A stretch of DNA of 64,000 nt from JBGSUZ01 sp964404895. GTDB taxonomy: Bacteria; Bacillota; Clostridia; Peptostreptococcales; Acidaminobacteraceae. Shown here one piece after another: positions 9,501 to 17,182 of this stretch. Both the position numbers and the translations under genes were made by a program. Below the pieces are notes generated by a model, which searched no databases, was not told the DNA's origin, and saw only the letters and a program-made list of their open reading frames with translations. The DNA lies in assembly GCA_964404895.1 (NCBI GenBank), contig CAYOLV010000003.1, positions 62,001 to 126,000 of the forward strand, read 5' to 3'. Each line of letters starts with the position of its first letter. Position 1 is the first letter of the stretch.

Positions 9501-10688
9501 GTACTCTCCATTTGGCTGGGTAGAATGGTTCCAACCTACTTTGAAATTTCCATTTTCTTCAATATATATTGTTCTTTTCTGAGCCATTTCTTCTGGGCTA
9601 GGAACTGGATCTGTGCTATTTTTAGGTTTATCCCAAACATAGACTTTGCCCAATTTAAATAGCTTTGCTGAATATTGAGTAGCAAGCGTGTTCTGATTAA
9701 AATTGGTATCGGAGTAGCTTGATGAACCTACTGTAACAACATCAGACGGTAATGGTATTGTTGTAAATAGCACTTCAGTCACGGCATCACTATTTCCAAG
9801 GACTATGTTGGCTCGATAAGCTGTGTTATATTTTAATCCCATAGTTTGATAACCAGTTTCCACATTGGCTGATATAGAGATGCTTGCGCCTGATGTTACG
9901 ACTATTGATCTTGACAAAGCTGGCTCAGAAGCTAAATTGAATTTAATCTTAGCATTAGCATTTTGGTCAGATTTCATCAGAAGATATAAATCACCTGTAG
10001 TAGATATCGAATCTATTTTAGGGTATGTAGCCACCCAGTGAGCTGGAGTAGAGTTACCATATTGCGAATGTCTTTCAATAGATGAAAGAAGTATTTTTGC
10101 ATCATTATAGGCATATAGGCGTTCTACATCTCTAGGAATTGCAGCGTCTATTGCTGATTGAGCTCGTATTTTTGAATTAACAAGTGAGTCATAGAACTCT
10201 TTTGTAATCCAACGGTTGGTGGGTGAAACCTCTGTACCGTCTACAGAGATTATTGCAGTATCTATGACTGTGGTGAGTTGGGTAACACATGCGCTTAATG
10301 AAGCAGTTGGTATCATAAGAAAACGTTCACTATTAAATATAGTAATTGCAGAATCAATATTACTTTTTGTAGAGGCATACGCTTCAGCAGTTTTATTAGG
10401 ATCAGAATAAACGGTGAGAGCGTCTTTAATAGTTTGCTTCAAAATTGATGCAGGACTGGCTGTTACTGCATAAGTTGGCTCTACGTATAAAGAAGCAATC
10501 GCTTCAGTATCTGAAGAAAACTCTGTAGTATTTACTCTAAGATTTTCGGCGTTGTTAATGGATTCAAACAATGAAGCCCGTTCTACTTCTGCCGTATCAA
10601 GACCGAAGGTCATGGCTGGCATTATACCGATAATCATTACGAGAATAAGTAATAATGCCACACTCCTTTTTGACTTTTTAATAAACAT
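6576..10688 (-). CDS. Large S-layer-type surface protein with three C-terminal SLH domains
   Basis: A 1370-residue exported protein. The start is the ATG at 10688, directly after AAGGAGG with a 4-base spacer; the frame is open 23 codons further but without a site. The signal peptide begins MFIKKSKRSVALLLILVM. A long region of beta-rich Ig-like or FN3-like segments follows. There is a charged low-complexity stretch (KTKDDNDNKTKDDNK, DNA repeat near 8355-8414) around residue 765. A Gly8 linker lies near residue 990. The last ~170 residues hold three SLH motifs (ITRIEFITMLVKALG, ITREEMAVIMMRA, LTQSEAIQIIYNALK), which in this family bind pyruvylated secondary cell-wall polymer. It has its own terminator. 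It could be the main S-layer protein or a cell-wall adhesin; no enzymatic domain is recognised. Confidence 0.88.
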   Translation of the reverse strand: MFIKKSKRSVALLLILVMIIGIMPAMTFGLDTAEVERASLFESINNAENLRVNTTEFSSDTEAIASLYVEPTYAVTASPASILKQTIKDALTVYSDPNKTAEAYASTKSNIDSAITIFNSERFLMIPTASLSACVTQLTTVIDTAIISVDGTEVSPTNRWITKEFYDSLVNSKIRAQSAIDAAIPRDVERLYAYNDAKILLSSIERHSQYGNSTPAHWVATYPKIDSISTTGDLYLLMKSDQNANAKIKFNLASEPALSRSIVVTSGASISISANVETGYQTMGLKYNTAYRANIVLGNSDAVTEVLFTTIPLPSDVVTVGSSSYSDTNFNQNTLATQYSAKLFKLGKVYVWDKPKNSTDPVPSPEEMAQKRTIYIEENGNFKVGWNHSTQPNGEYDVYFMFEDLNGNKTQVLYIHSYSYVRQSNIFQIEPQHISNDYELNSLSIQFALAEPGTVQMKIITDSQYNASTRRDDLLNFSAEDEIVVNDTNIYTKTFDSLQLNTPYWVISQIKGLPETSRFERFCTKSLPKLDYTLSVSKPSFADKNTDYTFHVTVVGLYSGQKLNAGHDFTIPAGSLSGSFKITDEIPSIDRDYTFVLTDAAGNNFRPSSDTASGLSLSSQGEYHPSWKPILYVVSIPKVIDMSVGLKLSPSLEGVTFNYFALEAKTKDSNVTIGKIDYNDGTSLNTSSETVLNFKAIEQVDPIYVTLSFNSNAFAKPVTAFLTDSTSDSSSQLVVGTGENKKYLDNIQALNNMHFTLVDNDYKTKDDNDNKTKDDNKTENALESINVKVESNVISNEITVSYVPKNKSAFYYYLSDGDAVPSKEDVILKGHPSTDDETNLSKDLKFYGIRNGTHRINFVLKDSYGALSQVFSKAFTVGSGAYPISFINDTPKVTSYAKSQMYVFQLNHYSKVYYLYKIASAPAPSKAEVLAMSTPATTGADNVAIANVSSPSVTAGNYTLYAVGVDNSGDSTDLVSVNFNVPIAPPAFPAGGGGGGGSAIAPPVTPPANTSTIKPVVPVVDVKPVLVGNVLTATIPTTQLESTKAVSVSAVGTTYTLPTSQVSTEAIAQASNISAGNIKSVEVAVLVTPAPATFTTLLKTAKVQLISPVVEFNVVANVTLNDGSKKRIEMDKFTEYVTREFEVTPIPGKAIVGVLFNEDGSYRQVPTTVIQKDGKTYARLNSLSNSTYGVIAKECNANSAPAAWNKDVVNVFISKEIIDAKMFETNKNITRIEFITMLVKALGVNIDNSTKSSFVDVKENASYVEVAKQLGLVTGSGNKFFPDSTITREEMAVIMMRANKVLKMTKGTSAVKTFTDASKVSKWANDMLILSEYGVFNGYADGTLRPQGKLTQSEAIQIIYNALKNSKLMD

Positions 10689-10855
10689 AATTCCTCCTTG
10701 AATAATATAATCTAGCATTTGCAAGACTTTAAGACATGCCTTCATAGTGTACATCAATATAAAAAAAATAACAATGATTAGAGGTGTAAAACATATAAAA
10801 TTAATTTCATAGTTGTATATGATAATAAAATGGTACTCTACATCTTTTTAAAATC

Positions 10856-11105
10856 TTAGAATATTTTATTATAAAAAATATAATTTTCCTTGTCCTTAAT
10901 AATAAAATCTTCATTGATTAAGGGTGAAATAGATTTTTCTATTGATTTGCTAGTAGTTTTTTTCTCGGAAAAAGAACTTTTAAATCCATTAATTTGTGCC
11001 ATTAGGTTGATGTTCACCCCGTTTGCACTGGTTAAAAAATAAGCAACACCGCCTATTAGAACGGTTATTAATGCAAATGCTTGCTAATGACAATTTTAAC
11101 TTCAT
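10856..11105 (-). pseudogene. Small membrane-anchored protein gene broken by a 1-base frameshift
   Basis: The minus strand starts well: an ATG at 11105 with GAAGG upstream gives MKLKLSLA. The frame then fails, but removing one base in GCAAGCATTTG (about 11075-11083) continues it as FALITVLIGGVAYFLTSANG and on to a stop at 10856. The product would be about 82 residues, with one N-terminal membrane helix and a polar Ser/Lys-rich tail. No family is recognised. It may be a true pseudogene or a sequencing error. The rest of the 10.69-11.18 kb gap holds only AT-rich upstream sequence. Confidence 0.4.
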
Positions 11106-11181
11106 TTATTAACTGCCTTCACTAAACTGATTGGGTTGTTATCAACTATACAAAAGTAAACCTATGAGCAAGTAGGTCCCG

Positions 11182-11514
11182 TTATCTATAATAAGGCCAA
11201 ATGTAACCGTCAGCGCTTCCATGTGTAGACCATATCGCTTCCCATTGATCTAGCTTCCATATGCCTTCTTTCCCTTTGCTGAAGGTATATAGCAATCCTG
11301 CTTTTTTGCCACCTGATACATAGTACACTTTTGCAGATTTTTTTGAGTAATTCATCACTTTTAAATACTCAATATCATCTACCATTCCACTTAACTTGTA
11401 CAATGTGCTAAACTCTGTTCTGTGTTGTAATGTCAATACTTCAACGCTTGTATATTGAAAGATTACAATAATGAAAATGCATAATATGGCCGTAATGAGT
11501 AACTTTCTTTTCAT
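11182..11514 (-). CDS. Small membrane-anchored hypothetical protein
   Basis: A 110-residue protein with a good ribosome binding site (GAGGTGGGG) before its ATG. The N-terminus, MKRKLLITAILCIFIIVIFQ, is a signal anchor or uncleaved signal. The remaining ~80 residues are soluble and rich in Tyr, Trp and Lys (KVYYVSGGKKAGLLYTFSKG, then WKLDQWEAIWS). They resemble small extracytoplasmic beta domains, but no family is recognised. It is the last of a run of four small minus-strand envelope genes (11.2-13.3 kb) with gaps too large to show one operon. Confidence 0.6.
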   Translation of the reverse strand: MKRKLLITAILCIFIIVIFQYTSVEVLTLQHRTEFSTLYKLSGMVDDIEYLKVMNYSKKSAKVYYVSGGKKAGLLYTFSKGKEGIWKLDQWEAIWSTHGSADGYIWPYYR

Positions 11515-11586
11515 TTCCCCACCTCTTTTTTAGGTATCCGATGCCTATCATCAAACGAACACAAAACTTACCTCTCGCTTAATCAA

Positions 11587-12012
11587 TCAGCCTACTCTGC
11601 GACTCACATACTCATCAATTTTTACCTTTTCCAAATCAGGTAATGCACTAATTAGGTGCGATATCAGTTCCCAGTGTTCTAAAGTCAGTGCTGTTATGCT
11701 TATCTTTTTATCTTTTGATGCTACAATAAATGACTCGCCAACAAACTTTCCAGCATATTGAACACCGATAGAAATTACTTCATCAAGCCTAAGCTCCTTT
11801 TTACTAAATGCACCTTGAAAGACTAGTTTCGATTCTGTTAACGTGTAGTATTCTAAACTCGTTCTAAATAAATTGATCAGAGCAAATCCAGCAGAAAAAA
11901 TTAGAATCAATCTTGAAGAAAAATCCTCAATTAGTAAGTAAAGAATCACACTCAAAACAATTCCGATAATAGATGCTATGAATACTTTTGCTTTATACTT
12001 ATACTTTTTCAT
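11587..12012 (-). CDS. Membrane protein with a PH-like domain (bPH/DUF304-like)
   Basis: A 141-residue protein. The ATG at 12012 follows AGGAGGGTTA, a clear ribosome binding site; the longer frame lacks one. Two hydrophobic helices (about residues 8-24 and 32-48) precede a soluble domain starting YYTLTESKLVFQGAFSKKE. This opening, followed by ELRLDEVISIGV, is typical of bacterial pleckstrin-homology-like domains that sit on the inner membrane face. The role is unknown. The assignment is by sequence pattern only. Confidence 0.55.
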   Translation of the reverse strand: MKKYKYKAKVFIASIIGIVLSVILYLLIEDFSSRLILIFSAGFALINLFRTSLEYYTLTESKLVFQGAFSKKELRLDEVISIGVQYAGKFVGESFIVASKDKKISITALTLEHWELISHLISALPDLEKVKIDEYVSRRVG

Positions 12013-12266
12013 TAACCCTCCTGCTTTATATCCAACAATACTTTTCACTTAAAACTTTCAATAGATTAAATAGTCATCGCTAAAGACACAATTATTCCTA
12101 CAATTACATGCTGTAGCAACAATATACTATTGTAACTGAATATAGAACCCAAAATCAAAAAATAAATGTATTGAATAAATATGGAAATAACTTTTTAATA
12201 TACAATGTGTACTCCTTGTAATTTCACATTCTGGCTTGAGTGTCTGCGTCCCTTTATTGATTTCAA

Positions 12267-12527
12267 CTATTTCCGCTTTTTAATCGAAGCATAGATTTTG
12301 TTTACTCCAACCAATCTGCATACAGTTTGAAATAACTTTAAAACTATAAACATTAAAAGAGGTTCACCAATTACAAATGCAATAAATATGATTACCCCTT
12401 TAAAAGAGGTAATCATTCCAAAGAACTTTATTACTCCATAGATATATGACATTCCACACAGGATTACATATGGTGCCATATATTCTTCGAATCCTAACTT
12501 ATTAAGTATGGTTTTAAAATTACCCAT
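12267..12527 (-). CDS. Small integral membrane protein, unknown function
   Basis: An 86-residue protein with GAGGTGG shortly before its ATG. Two hydrophobic segments lie at about residues 18-36 and 44-66, and the C-terminal tail is basic (KIYASIKKRK). The N-terminal MGNFKTILNKLGFEEY is amphipathic. I recognise no family. The flanking gaps (12049-12266 and 12528-12634) show no further coding sequence. Confidence 0.5.
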   Translation of the reverse strand: MGNFKTILNKLGFEEYMAPYVILCGMSYIYGVIKFFGMITSFKGVIIFIAFVIGEPLLMFIVLKLFQTVCRLVGVNKIYASIKKRK

Positions 12528-12634
12528 ATGATTCCACCTCTACATTTTCTTCAATTTTAACTGCTGTTACTAAGAATGGGGGCAGGTCACCAATAGTCTA
12601 CACATTGGCCTTCAAATTCCTCAATTATATCTTT

Positions 12635-13333
12635 TCAGCTACTAAAATCAATTAAGATATCGTTGTATTTATTTTCATCTCTTGTAATTACTAAATACTT
12701 ATCTGTTAAGTAGAATGTGGGCTTTATCCTAATATACGAGAATATTGATTCATATACCAACGGATCATTAATTAAAATTTCCTCCAAATATTCTTTCTCG
12801 GATATTGAGGTGTAGTAAATAATTTTTTCTACCTCTTGAGTATCTATTGGACAAGATACTTCATTTTCATAAGAGTATTCTACCAATTTATTTTTAAAGC
12901 TTGCTATATCGTTGATTAAATCATTTGCATATATCCGTTCTCCAGTTTCTATATTTATAGTAATGCCAATACGTGCAAATGTACTTAAATAGTCCTTACC
13001 TCTTTCATCTTTAGATTCCACTTCATAGTAATACGATAAATACTTTGAAGAATGACATTCTACAATTAGTTTGCTATCTGCCATCCATTCACAATCTTGA
13101 TTTACCCATTCGCTGACAGAGGATTTAGTTGCCTGATTTATCTTGTTTTCTAAGTCTTTGTCATCCATATCTGATACTTGCAAATACTTAACAACAAACG
13201 ACTTTCCTTCAGCATTATATAATGTATATTCTTTTTCATTTACATTATAGTTATTTTTATCTGTTATTTTGCATGCTATCAGAAAAATACTTGATATTGC
13301 TAATAGGATAACAAAACTGGTCTTTTTCATCAT
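12635..13333 (-). CDS. Putative lipoprotein with a DUF3298-like domain
   Basis: A 232-residue predicted lipoprotein. The N-terminus, MMKKTSFVILLAISSIFLIA-C, ends in a lipobox with Cys21. The ATG at 13333 follows AAGGGAG by six bases, better than the TTG two codons upstream. The mature domain contains INIETGERIYANDLI and a C-terminal IKPTFYLTDKYLVI. Both resemble the extracytoplasmic DUF4163/DUF3298 domains found in RsiV-like proteins and many Firmicutes lipoproteins. There is no sigma-factor gene nearby, so an anti-sigma role is not supported. The function is unknown. Confidence 0.65.
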   Translation of the reverse strand: MMKKTSFVILLAISSIFLIACKITDKNNYNVNEKEYTLYNAEGKSFVVKYLQVSDMDDKDLENKINQATKSSVSEWVNQDCEWMADSKLIVECHSSKYLSYYYEVESKDERGKDYLSTFARIGITINIETGERIYANDLINDIASFKNKLVEYSYENEVSCPIDTQEVEKIIYYTSISEKEYLEEILINDPLVYESIFSYIRIKPTFYLTDKYLVITRDENKYNDILIDFSS

Positions 13334-13583
13334 TATCAACTCCCTTCATTTATTCAAGAACCCAATAGCTTTATGATATGCTTCTTTCCGAGAATCCCAA
13401 TTTGTTAGCAATTTCCATTAATAGCTAATTCACCATCATTCTATTTTAATGTCCAAATATATTTAAGATGCTATAACCGCTATTTCCAAAACACCTTTTC
13501 ATATTATATATTAAATTGAAATGTTTTACATTATCGCATATAAGGTATTTTCTGCGTTTATTTAGCATCCCCACACAACAAAA

Positions 13584-13636
13584 AACCAGCCTGTCGATAG
13601 GGTATGGAGCAGGGTAACTCCAACGACAGGCTGGTT
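13584..13636 (-). terminator. 53-bp palindromic repeat, copy 2: terminator of the citrate operon
   Basis: Its 13-base arms are identical to copy 1 at 5533-5585, with two substitutions in the 27-base loop. In the minus direction the stem is followed by six T. It sits about 85 bases past the last gene of the citrate/decarboxylase operon. Two smaller stems (near 13655-13680 and 13683-13706) lie between that stop codon and this element. Confidence 0.75.
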
Positions 13637-13720
13637 CTATAGGGAGAACTGACTTTGAATGGGGTTCAAAGCAGTCGGACAATGGAAGTTTGTATGTGGG
13701 CTTCCATCGAAGGGTATTTA

Positions 13721-13876
13721 TTATTCTGCCTTAACAGGGAATAACTTGATGAGAACTTTTACGGTCACAAAAATGAGACCTAAAACTAAGAATATACCGG
13801 CCATACCAAAGGCCATAATGCCCATGGCTTCATAAAAAGCGGGCAGATTTTGGCTAAAACTTTTTAATAATATCAT
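13721..13876 (-). CDS. OadG-like membrane anchor subunit of a sodium-pump decarboxylase
   Basis: A 51-residue gene. It starts at the ATG at 13876, nine bases after AGAGAGGA, beginning MILLKSFSQNLPAF. A single membrane helix (MAFGMAGIFLVLGLIFVTV) is followed by KVLIKLFP. This pattern matches the N-terminal anchor of OadG/MmdD gamma-delta subunits, which tether the carboxyltransferase to the OadB pump. The usual cytosolic C-terminal domain is missing here and appears instead as a separate gene at 15522. It is the last gene of the operon, downstream of oadB. The split reading is inference; the membrane helix is directly visible. Confidence 0.65.
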   Translation of the reverse strand: MILLKSFSQNLPAFYEAMGIMAFGMAGIFLVLGLIFVTVKVLIKLFPVKAE

Positions 13877-13965
13877 TGAAATTCATCCTCTCTCTATTGC
13901 ATTAACGCACTTTCAGGGTTTGTCATTTTTGCATTAACGCACTTTTCAACTCTGCTCTTTTTGCA

Positions 13966-15090
13966 CTAAGCAAAGTAAGCTAAAATCAAGCCACCTGCAA
14001 TAACCGATGCAATCTGACCTGCAACGTTAGCCCCAACAGCGTACATGAGTACGAAGTTTTGTGGGTCTTCTTTTTGTGCCATTTTTTGAATAACACGAGC
14101 AGACATTGGGAATGCTGAAATACCAGCCGCACCAACCATTGGGTTGACTTTGTTTTTTCTGAAAAGGTTAATGAATTTAGCAAATAAAACGCCGCCGATT
14201 GTATCGAATACAAAGGCTACAAGACCGAATGCGATGATCAAAAGGGTATCCAATTGAAGGAATTCAGCCGCTGTCATTTTTGTTGCAATAGTAATACCGA
14301 GAAGGATTGTAACGATGTTAACCAACTCGTTTTGTGCCGCATTAGAAAGTCTGTCTAAAACGCCACATTCTCTAAGAAGGTTACCGAACATCAAGAATCC
14401 GATTAGCGGTAAAGAAACGGGTGCAATTAAGCCACCAATGACTGTTATGACAATTGGGAAAAGAATTTTAGTGGTTTTAGAAATACTTTCCGCTTTGTAA
14501 GTCATGCGGATTTGACGCTCTTTTTTAGTCGTAACCGCTTTAATGGCAAGAGGTTGAATGATTGGAACAAGAGCCATATAGGAGTAAGCCGCAATGGTGA
14601 CAGGCCCTAACATATGATAGGCCAACTGGCTCGTTACGAAGATAGACGTTGGACCGTCTGCCGCACCGATGATACCAATAGACGCCGCTTCACGAATGTC
14701 GAAGCCGCCGATTAAAGTCGCAATAGCGATGGTGAAGAAGATACCGAACTGAGCCGCCGCACCAAACAATAACATGAATGGATTTTGGAGCAAAGGTCCG
14801 AAGTCGATCATAGCCCCTATGCCGATGAAGATCAGCAGTGGGAATAACTCTGTGGCAATACCGCCATTAAATAAGAAGTCCAAAATTCCTTCCACTTCTG
14901 TGCCGCCAATGTGCTGAGTGAGAACTCCTGTCATTGGGAAGTTAACTAAAATTGCACCGAAGCCCATTGGTAAAAGCAGGGCTGGTTCATATTCCTTTTT
15001 GATTGCCAAATAAATAAGTAGTCCGCCGACGCCCCACATAAAGAGTTGCTTGAGGGTAACGGACATAATGCCGCTGATTAAGATTTCCAT
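13966..15090 (-). CDS. oadB: Sodium-pumping oxaloacetate decarboxylase beta subunit
   Basis: A 374-residue polytopic membrane protein of the OadB/MmdB/GcdB family. It decarboxylates carboxybiotin and couples this to Na+ export. The conserved stretch GIIGAADGPTSIF carries the Asp essential for Na+ transport in characterised relatives. The C-terminal segment beginning NPMVGAAGISAFPMSARV is another family hallmark. The length is normal for the family. The ribosome binding site is AGGAGG, eight bases from the ATG. It sits 24 bases after the biotin carrier gene, as expected for one complex. Substrate specificity (oxaloacetate rather than methylmalonyl-CoA) is inferred from the citrate lyase genes upstream. 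Confidence 0.92.
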   Translation of the reverse strand: MEILISGIMSVTLKQLFMWGVGGLLIYLAIKKEYEPALLLPMGFGAILVNFPMTGVLTQHIGGTEVEGILDFLFNGGIATELFPLLIFIGIGAMIDFGPLLQNPFMLLFGAAAQFGIFFTIAIATLIGGFDIREAASIGIIGAADGPTSIFVTSQLAYHMLGPVTIAAYSYMALVPIIQPLAIKAVTTKKERQIRMTYKAESISKTTKILFPIVITVIGGLIAPVSLPLIGFLMFGNLLRECGVLDRLSNAAQNELVNIVTILLGITIATKMTAAEFLQLDTLLIIAFGLVAFVFDTIGGVLFAKFINLFRKNKVNPMVGAAGISAFPMSARVIQKMAQKEDPQNFVLMYAVGANVAGQIASVIAGGLILAYFA

Positions 15091-15114
15091 GAATTTACCT
15101 CCTGTAGATGTGTA

Positions 15115-15501
15115 TTAGCCAATTCTTACGAGCTCTTCGTTAGCGTTAACCATATCGCCTTTTGAAGCCGTAACTGAAAGCACCGTACCATCTGCAGGTG
15201 CAACGATTTCATTTTCCATTTTCATAGCTTCCAAAACCAGAATGACTTGATTCTTTTTAACCACGTCTCCTGCTTTAACTTTAATGTCGATAATATTTCC
15301 AGGCATTGGGGACATAATGGCGTCTCCCCCTGTTGCAGATGAAGCTGCCGGAGCTGATACTGGTGCTGCATTCTGAGCCGATCCTGCTGGTGCTGAGCCC
15401 GTTGCGGCAGGTGCCACGTATACAGTTGAGCCTGACACTTCACCCATTTCTACTTCATAAGTTTTACCATTTAATTTGATGACGTATTTTTTCATTTCCA
15501 T
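15115..15501 (-). CDS. Biotin carrier protein of the decarboxylase
   Basis: A 128-residue acyl-carrier-type biotinyl protein. A short N-terminal beta segment (MKKYVIKLNGKTYEVEMG) is followed by an Ala/Pro/Ser/Gly linker. The biotinyl domain begins MSPMPGNIIDI, and the biotin-accepting Lys94 lies in EAMKMENEI. It carries CO2 from the carboxyltransferase to OadB. In many oxaloacetate decarboxylases this domain is fused to the alpha subunit; here it is free, as in the methylmalonyl-CoA decarboxylase MmdC arrangement. The start is ATG 15501, with GAAGGGAG about 11 bases upstream; ATG 15495 is possible. Confidence 0.9.
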   Translation of the reverse strand: MEMKKYVIKLNGKTYEVEMGEVSGSTVYVAPAATGSAPAGSAQNAAPVSAPAASSATGGDAIMSPMPGNIIDIKVKAGDVVKKNQVILVLEAMKMENEIVAPADGTVLSVTASKGDMVNANEELVRIG

Positions 15502-15521
15502 TTTTGTATGTGCTCCCTTCT

Positions 15522-15734
15522 CTAATCGATCCTTGTAATTCGCGATATATGAAGATTTGCGTCTGGTTTTTCCTTGCCAACTATGCAAGAAGCCAGAACG
15601 GCAACCAATTCTTTTTCTTCATCTGTCATGGGTAGTGAAACCGTTTGTACGGCCTGTGCTGTGGCAGTTTTTACTTCTGACGCCTCAGCTTCTTCTCTTC
15701 CAAACAGGCGATTGATCCATGTTGATAATCCCAT
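15522..15734 (-). CDS. Short OadG-like cytosolic domain protein
   Basis: A 70-residue protein. ATG 15734 follows AAGGTGG by seven bases; the GTG two codons earlier is too close to the site. The segment MTDEEKELVAVLASCIVGKE followed by PDANLHISRI matches the C-terminal cytosolic motif of OadG/MmdD subunits, which contacts the carboxyltransferase. There is no membrane helix; the N-terminal MGLSTWINRLFG is at most amphipathic. It lies between the carboxyltransferase and biotin carrier genes. Together with the 51-residue anchor at 13721 it would make up the content of one gamma subunit. Confidence 0.6.
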   Translation of the reverse strand: MGLSTWINRLFGREEAEASEVKTATAQAVQTVSLPMTDEEKELVAVLASCIVGKEKPDANLHISRITRID

Positions 15735-15747
15735 TTTCACACCACCT

Positions 15748-17166
15748 TTACGCCATGGTCACGTTGATGACGTGTACCGCTGTTGAGTTAGCTGCGTTCC
15801 CAGAACCCTGAGCATTGCCGCTGATTCCATTTGCACGGTCTTCAAAGAATTTTTTCGCAACCGCAGGGAAGAGGCAATATGAAAGCACATCTTCCATTGA
15901 GAGGGCTAAATCGCCTATCTCAGCTTTGTAGTTCTCTAATTCAGGCGATAATAAATCTGCTGGTCTCACAGTGATTACTTCGTCGTCGCCTATAATTTTT
16001 GTCTTAACGATTTCATCCAGAGGAGCAGGCGCAGCGCCGTAGAGGCCTTTGACGTACTCTTTGATCTCTTTCGGAACCATTTTGTAACGCTCACCGCTTA
16101 AAATATTGAAGACCGCTTGTGTCCCAACCATTTGGCTCAGTGGGGTGACCAGTGGCGGATAGCCAAGGTCAGCTCTTACTTTTGGAATTTCTTTAAGAAC
16201 CGCTTCATAATGATGGCTTGCTCCTTGTGACTCTAATTGAGAAAGCAAGTTAGAAAGCATGCCCCCAGGAACTTGGTAAGTCAAGGTGTTCGGTTCAACG
16301 TCCATGACTTTCGGGTTCAAGATTCCTTCTTTTCTGTATTTCTCTTTTATTGGCTTAAAGTAGTCTGCCACTTCGCTGAGAAGTTTAGCATTTAACTTTG
16401 GCCCTCGTTCCCCTTCATCTAAAATAAGTGCCATAGATTCTGTTGAAGGTTGAGACGTCCCTTCTGCAAATGGAGAAATGGCCGTGTCAATAATGTCTAC
16501 GCCCGCTTCAACTGCTTTCAGGTAAGTCATTGAGGCAATACCGCTGGTGCAATGTGTATGAATTTCTATTGGAATAGCAACGGCTTCCTTGAGCCCTTTG
16601 ACTAGCTCATAAGCCCCATTTGGCGTGAGTATGCCTGCCATGTCCTTAATACAGATCGAGTCCGCACCCATCTTTTCCATATCCTTAGAAAGCTTGATGT
16701 AGTAGTCCTTCGTATGAACCGGGCTCGTTGTATAACTAATGGCACACTGACAATGTGCGCCTGCCTTTTTAATGGCTTTCATTGAGACTTCTAAGTTTCT
16801 CAAGTCGTTCAAAGCATCGAACACTCGAATGATGTCTATGCCGTTCTCTACTGACTTTTGAATAAACATTTCCACCACATCATCTGCGTAGTGTTTGTAA
16901 CCTAATAAATTCTGACCTCTGAGGAGCATTTGAAGCTTGGTGTTTTTGACGGTTTTACGAATTTCTCTCAGTCTTTCCCAAGGGTCTTCGTTTAAAAACC
17001 GCAGACAGGCATCAAATGTTGCGCCGCCCCAGACTTCCATAGAATAGTAACCGACTTGATCCATTTTTTCCAAAATCGGCAGTATTTCATCGGTGCGAAG
17101 CCTAGTGGCGATCAAAGATTGATGACCGTCTCTCAGTGCGGTTTCCGTCACTTTAACTGGTTTCAT
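15748..17166 (-). CDS. oadA: Oxaloacetate decarboxylase alpha / pyruvate carboxylase B-type carboxyltransferase, without biotin domain
   Basis: A 472-residue carboxyltransferase that moves CO2 from oxaloacetate to biotin, giving pyruvate. It opens VTETALRDGHQS (metal and substrate residues), then EVWGGATFDACLRFL, MLLRGQNLLGY and SICIKDMAG (active-site Lys). The PYC/OADA association domain follows, from about residue 300. It ends in a Gly/Asn/Ser-rich tail with no biotinyl domain; a separate carrier at 15115 supplies that. ATG 17166 is preceded by AAGGAGGG; the longer frame runs back into citX. Operon position and the absence of a biotin carboxylase gene argue for decarboxylation rather than pyruvate carboxylation. 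Confidence 0.9.
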   Translation of the reverse strand: MKPVKVTETALRDGHQSLIATRLRTDEILPILEKMDQVGYYSMEVWGGATFDACLRFLNEDPWERLREIRKTVKNTKLQMLLRGQNLLGYKHYADDVVEMFIQKSVENGIDIIRVFDALNDLRNLEVSMKAIKKAGAHCQCAISYTTSPVHTKDYYIKLSKDMEKMGADSICIKDMAGILTPNGAYELVKGLKEAVAIPIEIHTHCTSGIASMTYLKAVEAGVDIIDTAISPFAEGTSQPSTESMALILDEGERGPKLNAKLLSEVADYFKPIKEKYRKEGILNPKVMDVEPNTLTYQVPGGMLSNLLSQLESQGASHHYEAVLKEIPKVRADLGYPPLVTPLSQMVGTQAVFNILSGERYKMVPKEIKEYVKGLYGAAPAPLDEIVKTKIIGDDEVITVRPADLLSPELENYKAEIGDLALSMEDVLSYCLFPAVAKKFFEDRANGISGNAQGSGNAANSTAVHVINVTMA

Positions 17167-17182
17167 ATTTTTCCCTCCTTGT

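Noticed and set aside
13446..13682. 78-residue minus-strand ORF containing EPACRWSYP
   Set aside because: It is the palindromic terminator repeat read through; there is no ribosome binding site, and it shares with the 5.5-kb ORF only the repeat-encoded part.
13986..14213. 75-residue ORF inside oadB, and similarly 15222-15443 inside the biotin carrier gene
   Set aside because: They are out-of-frame shadows on the same strand as well-supported genes.
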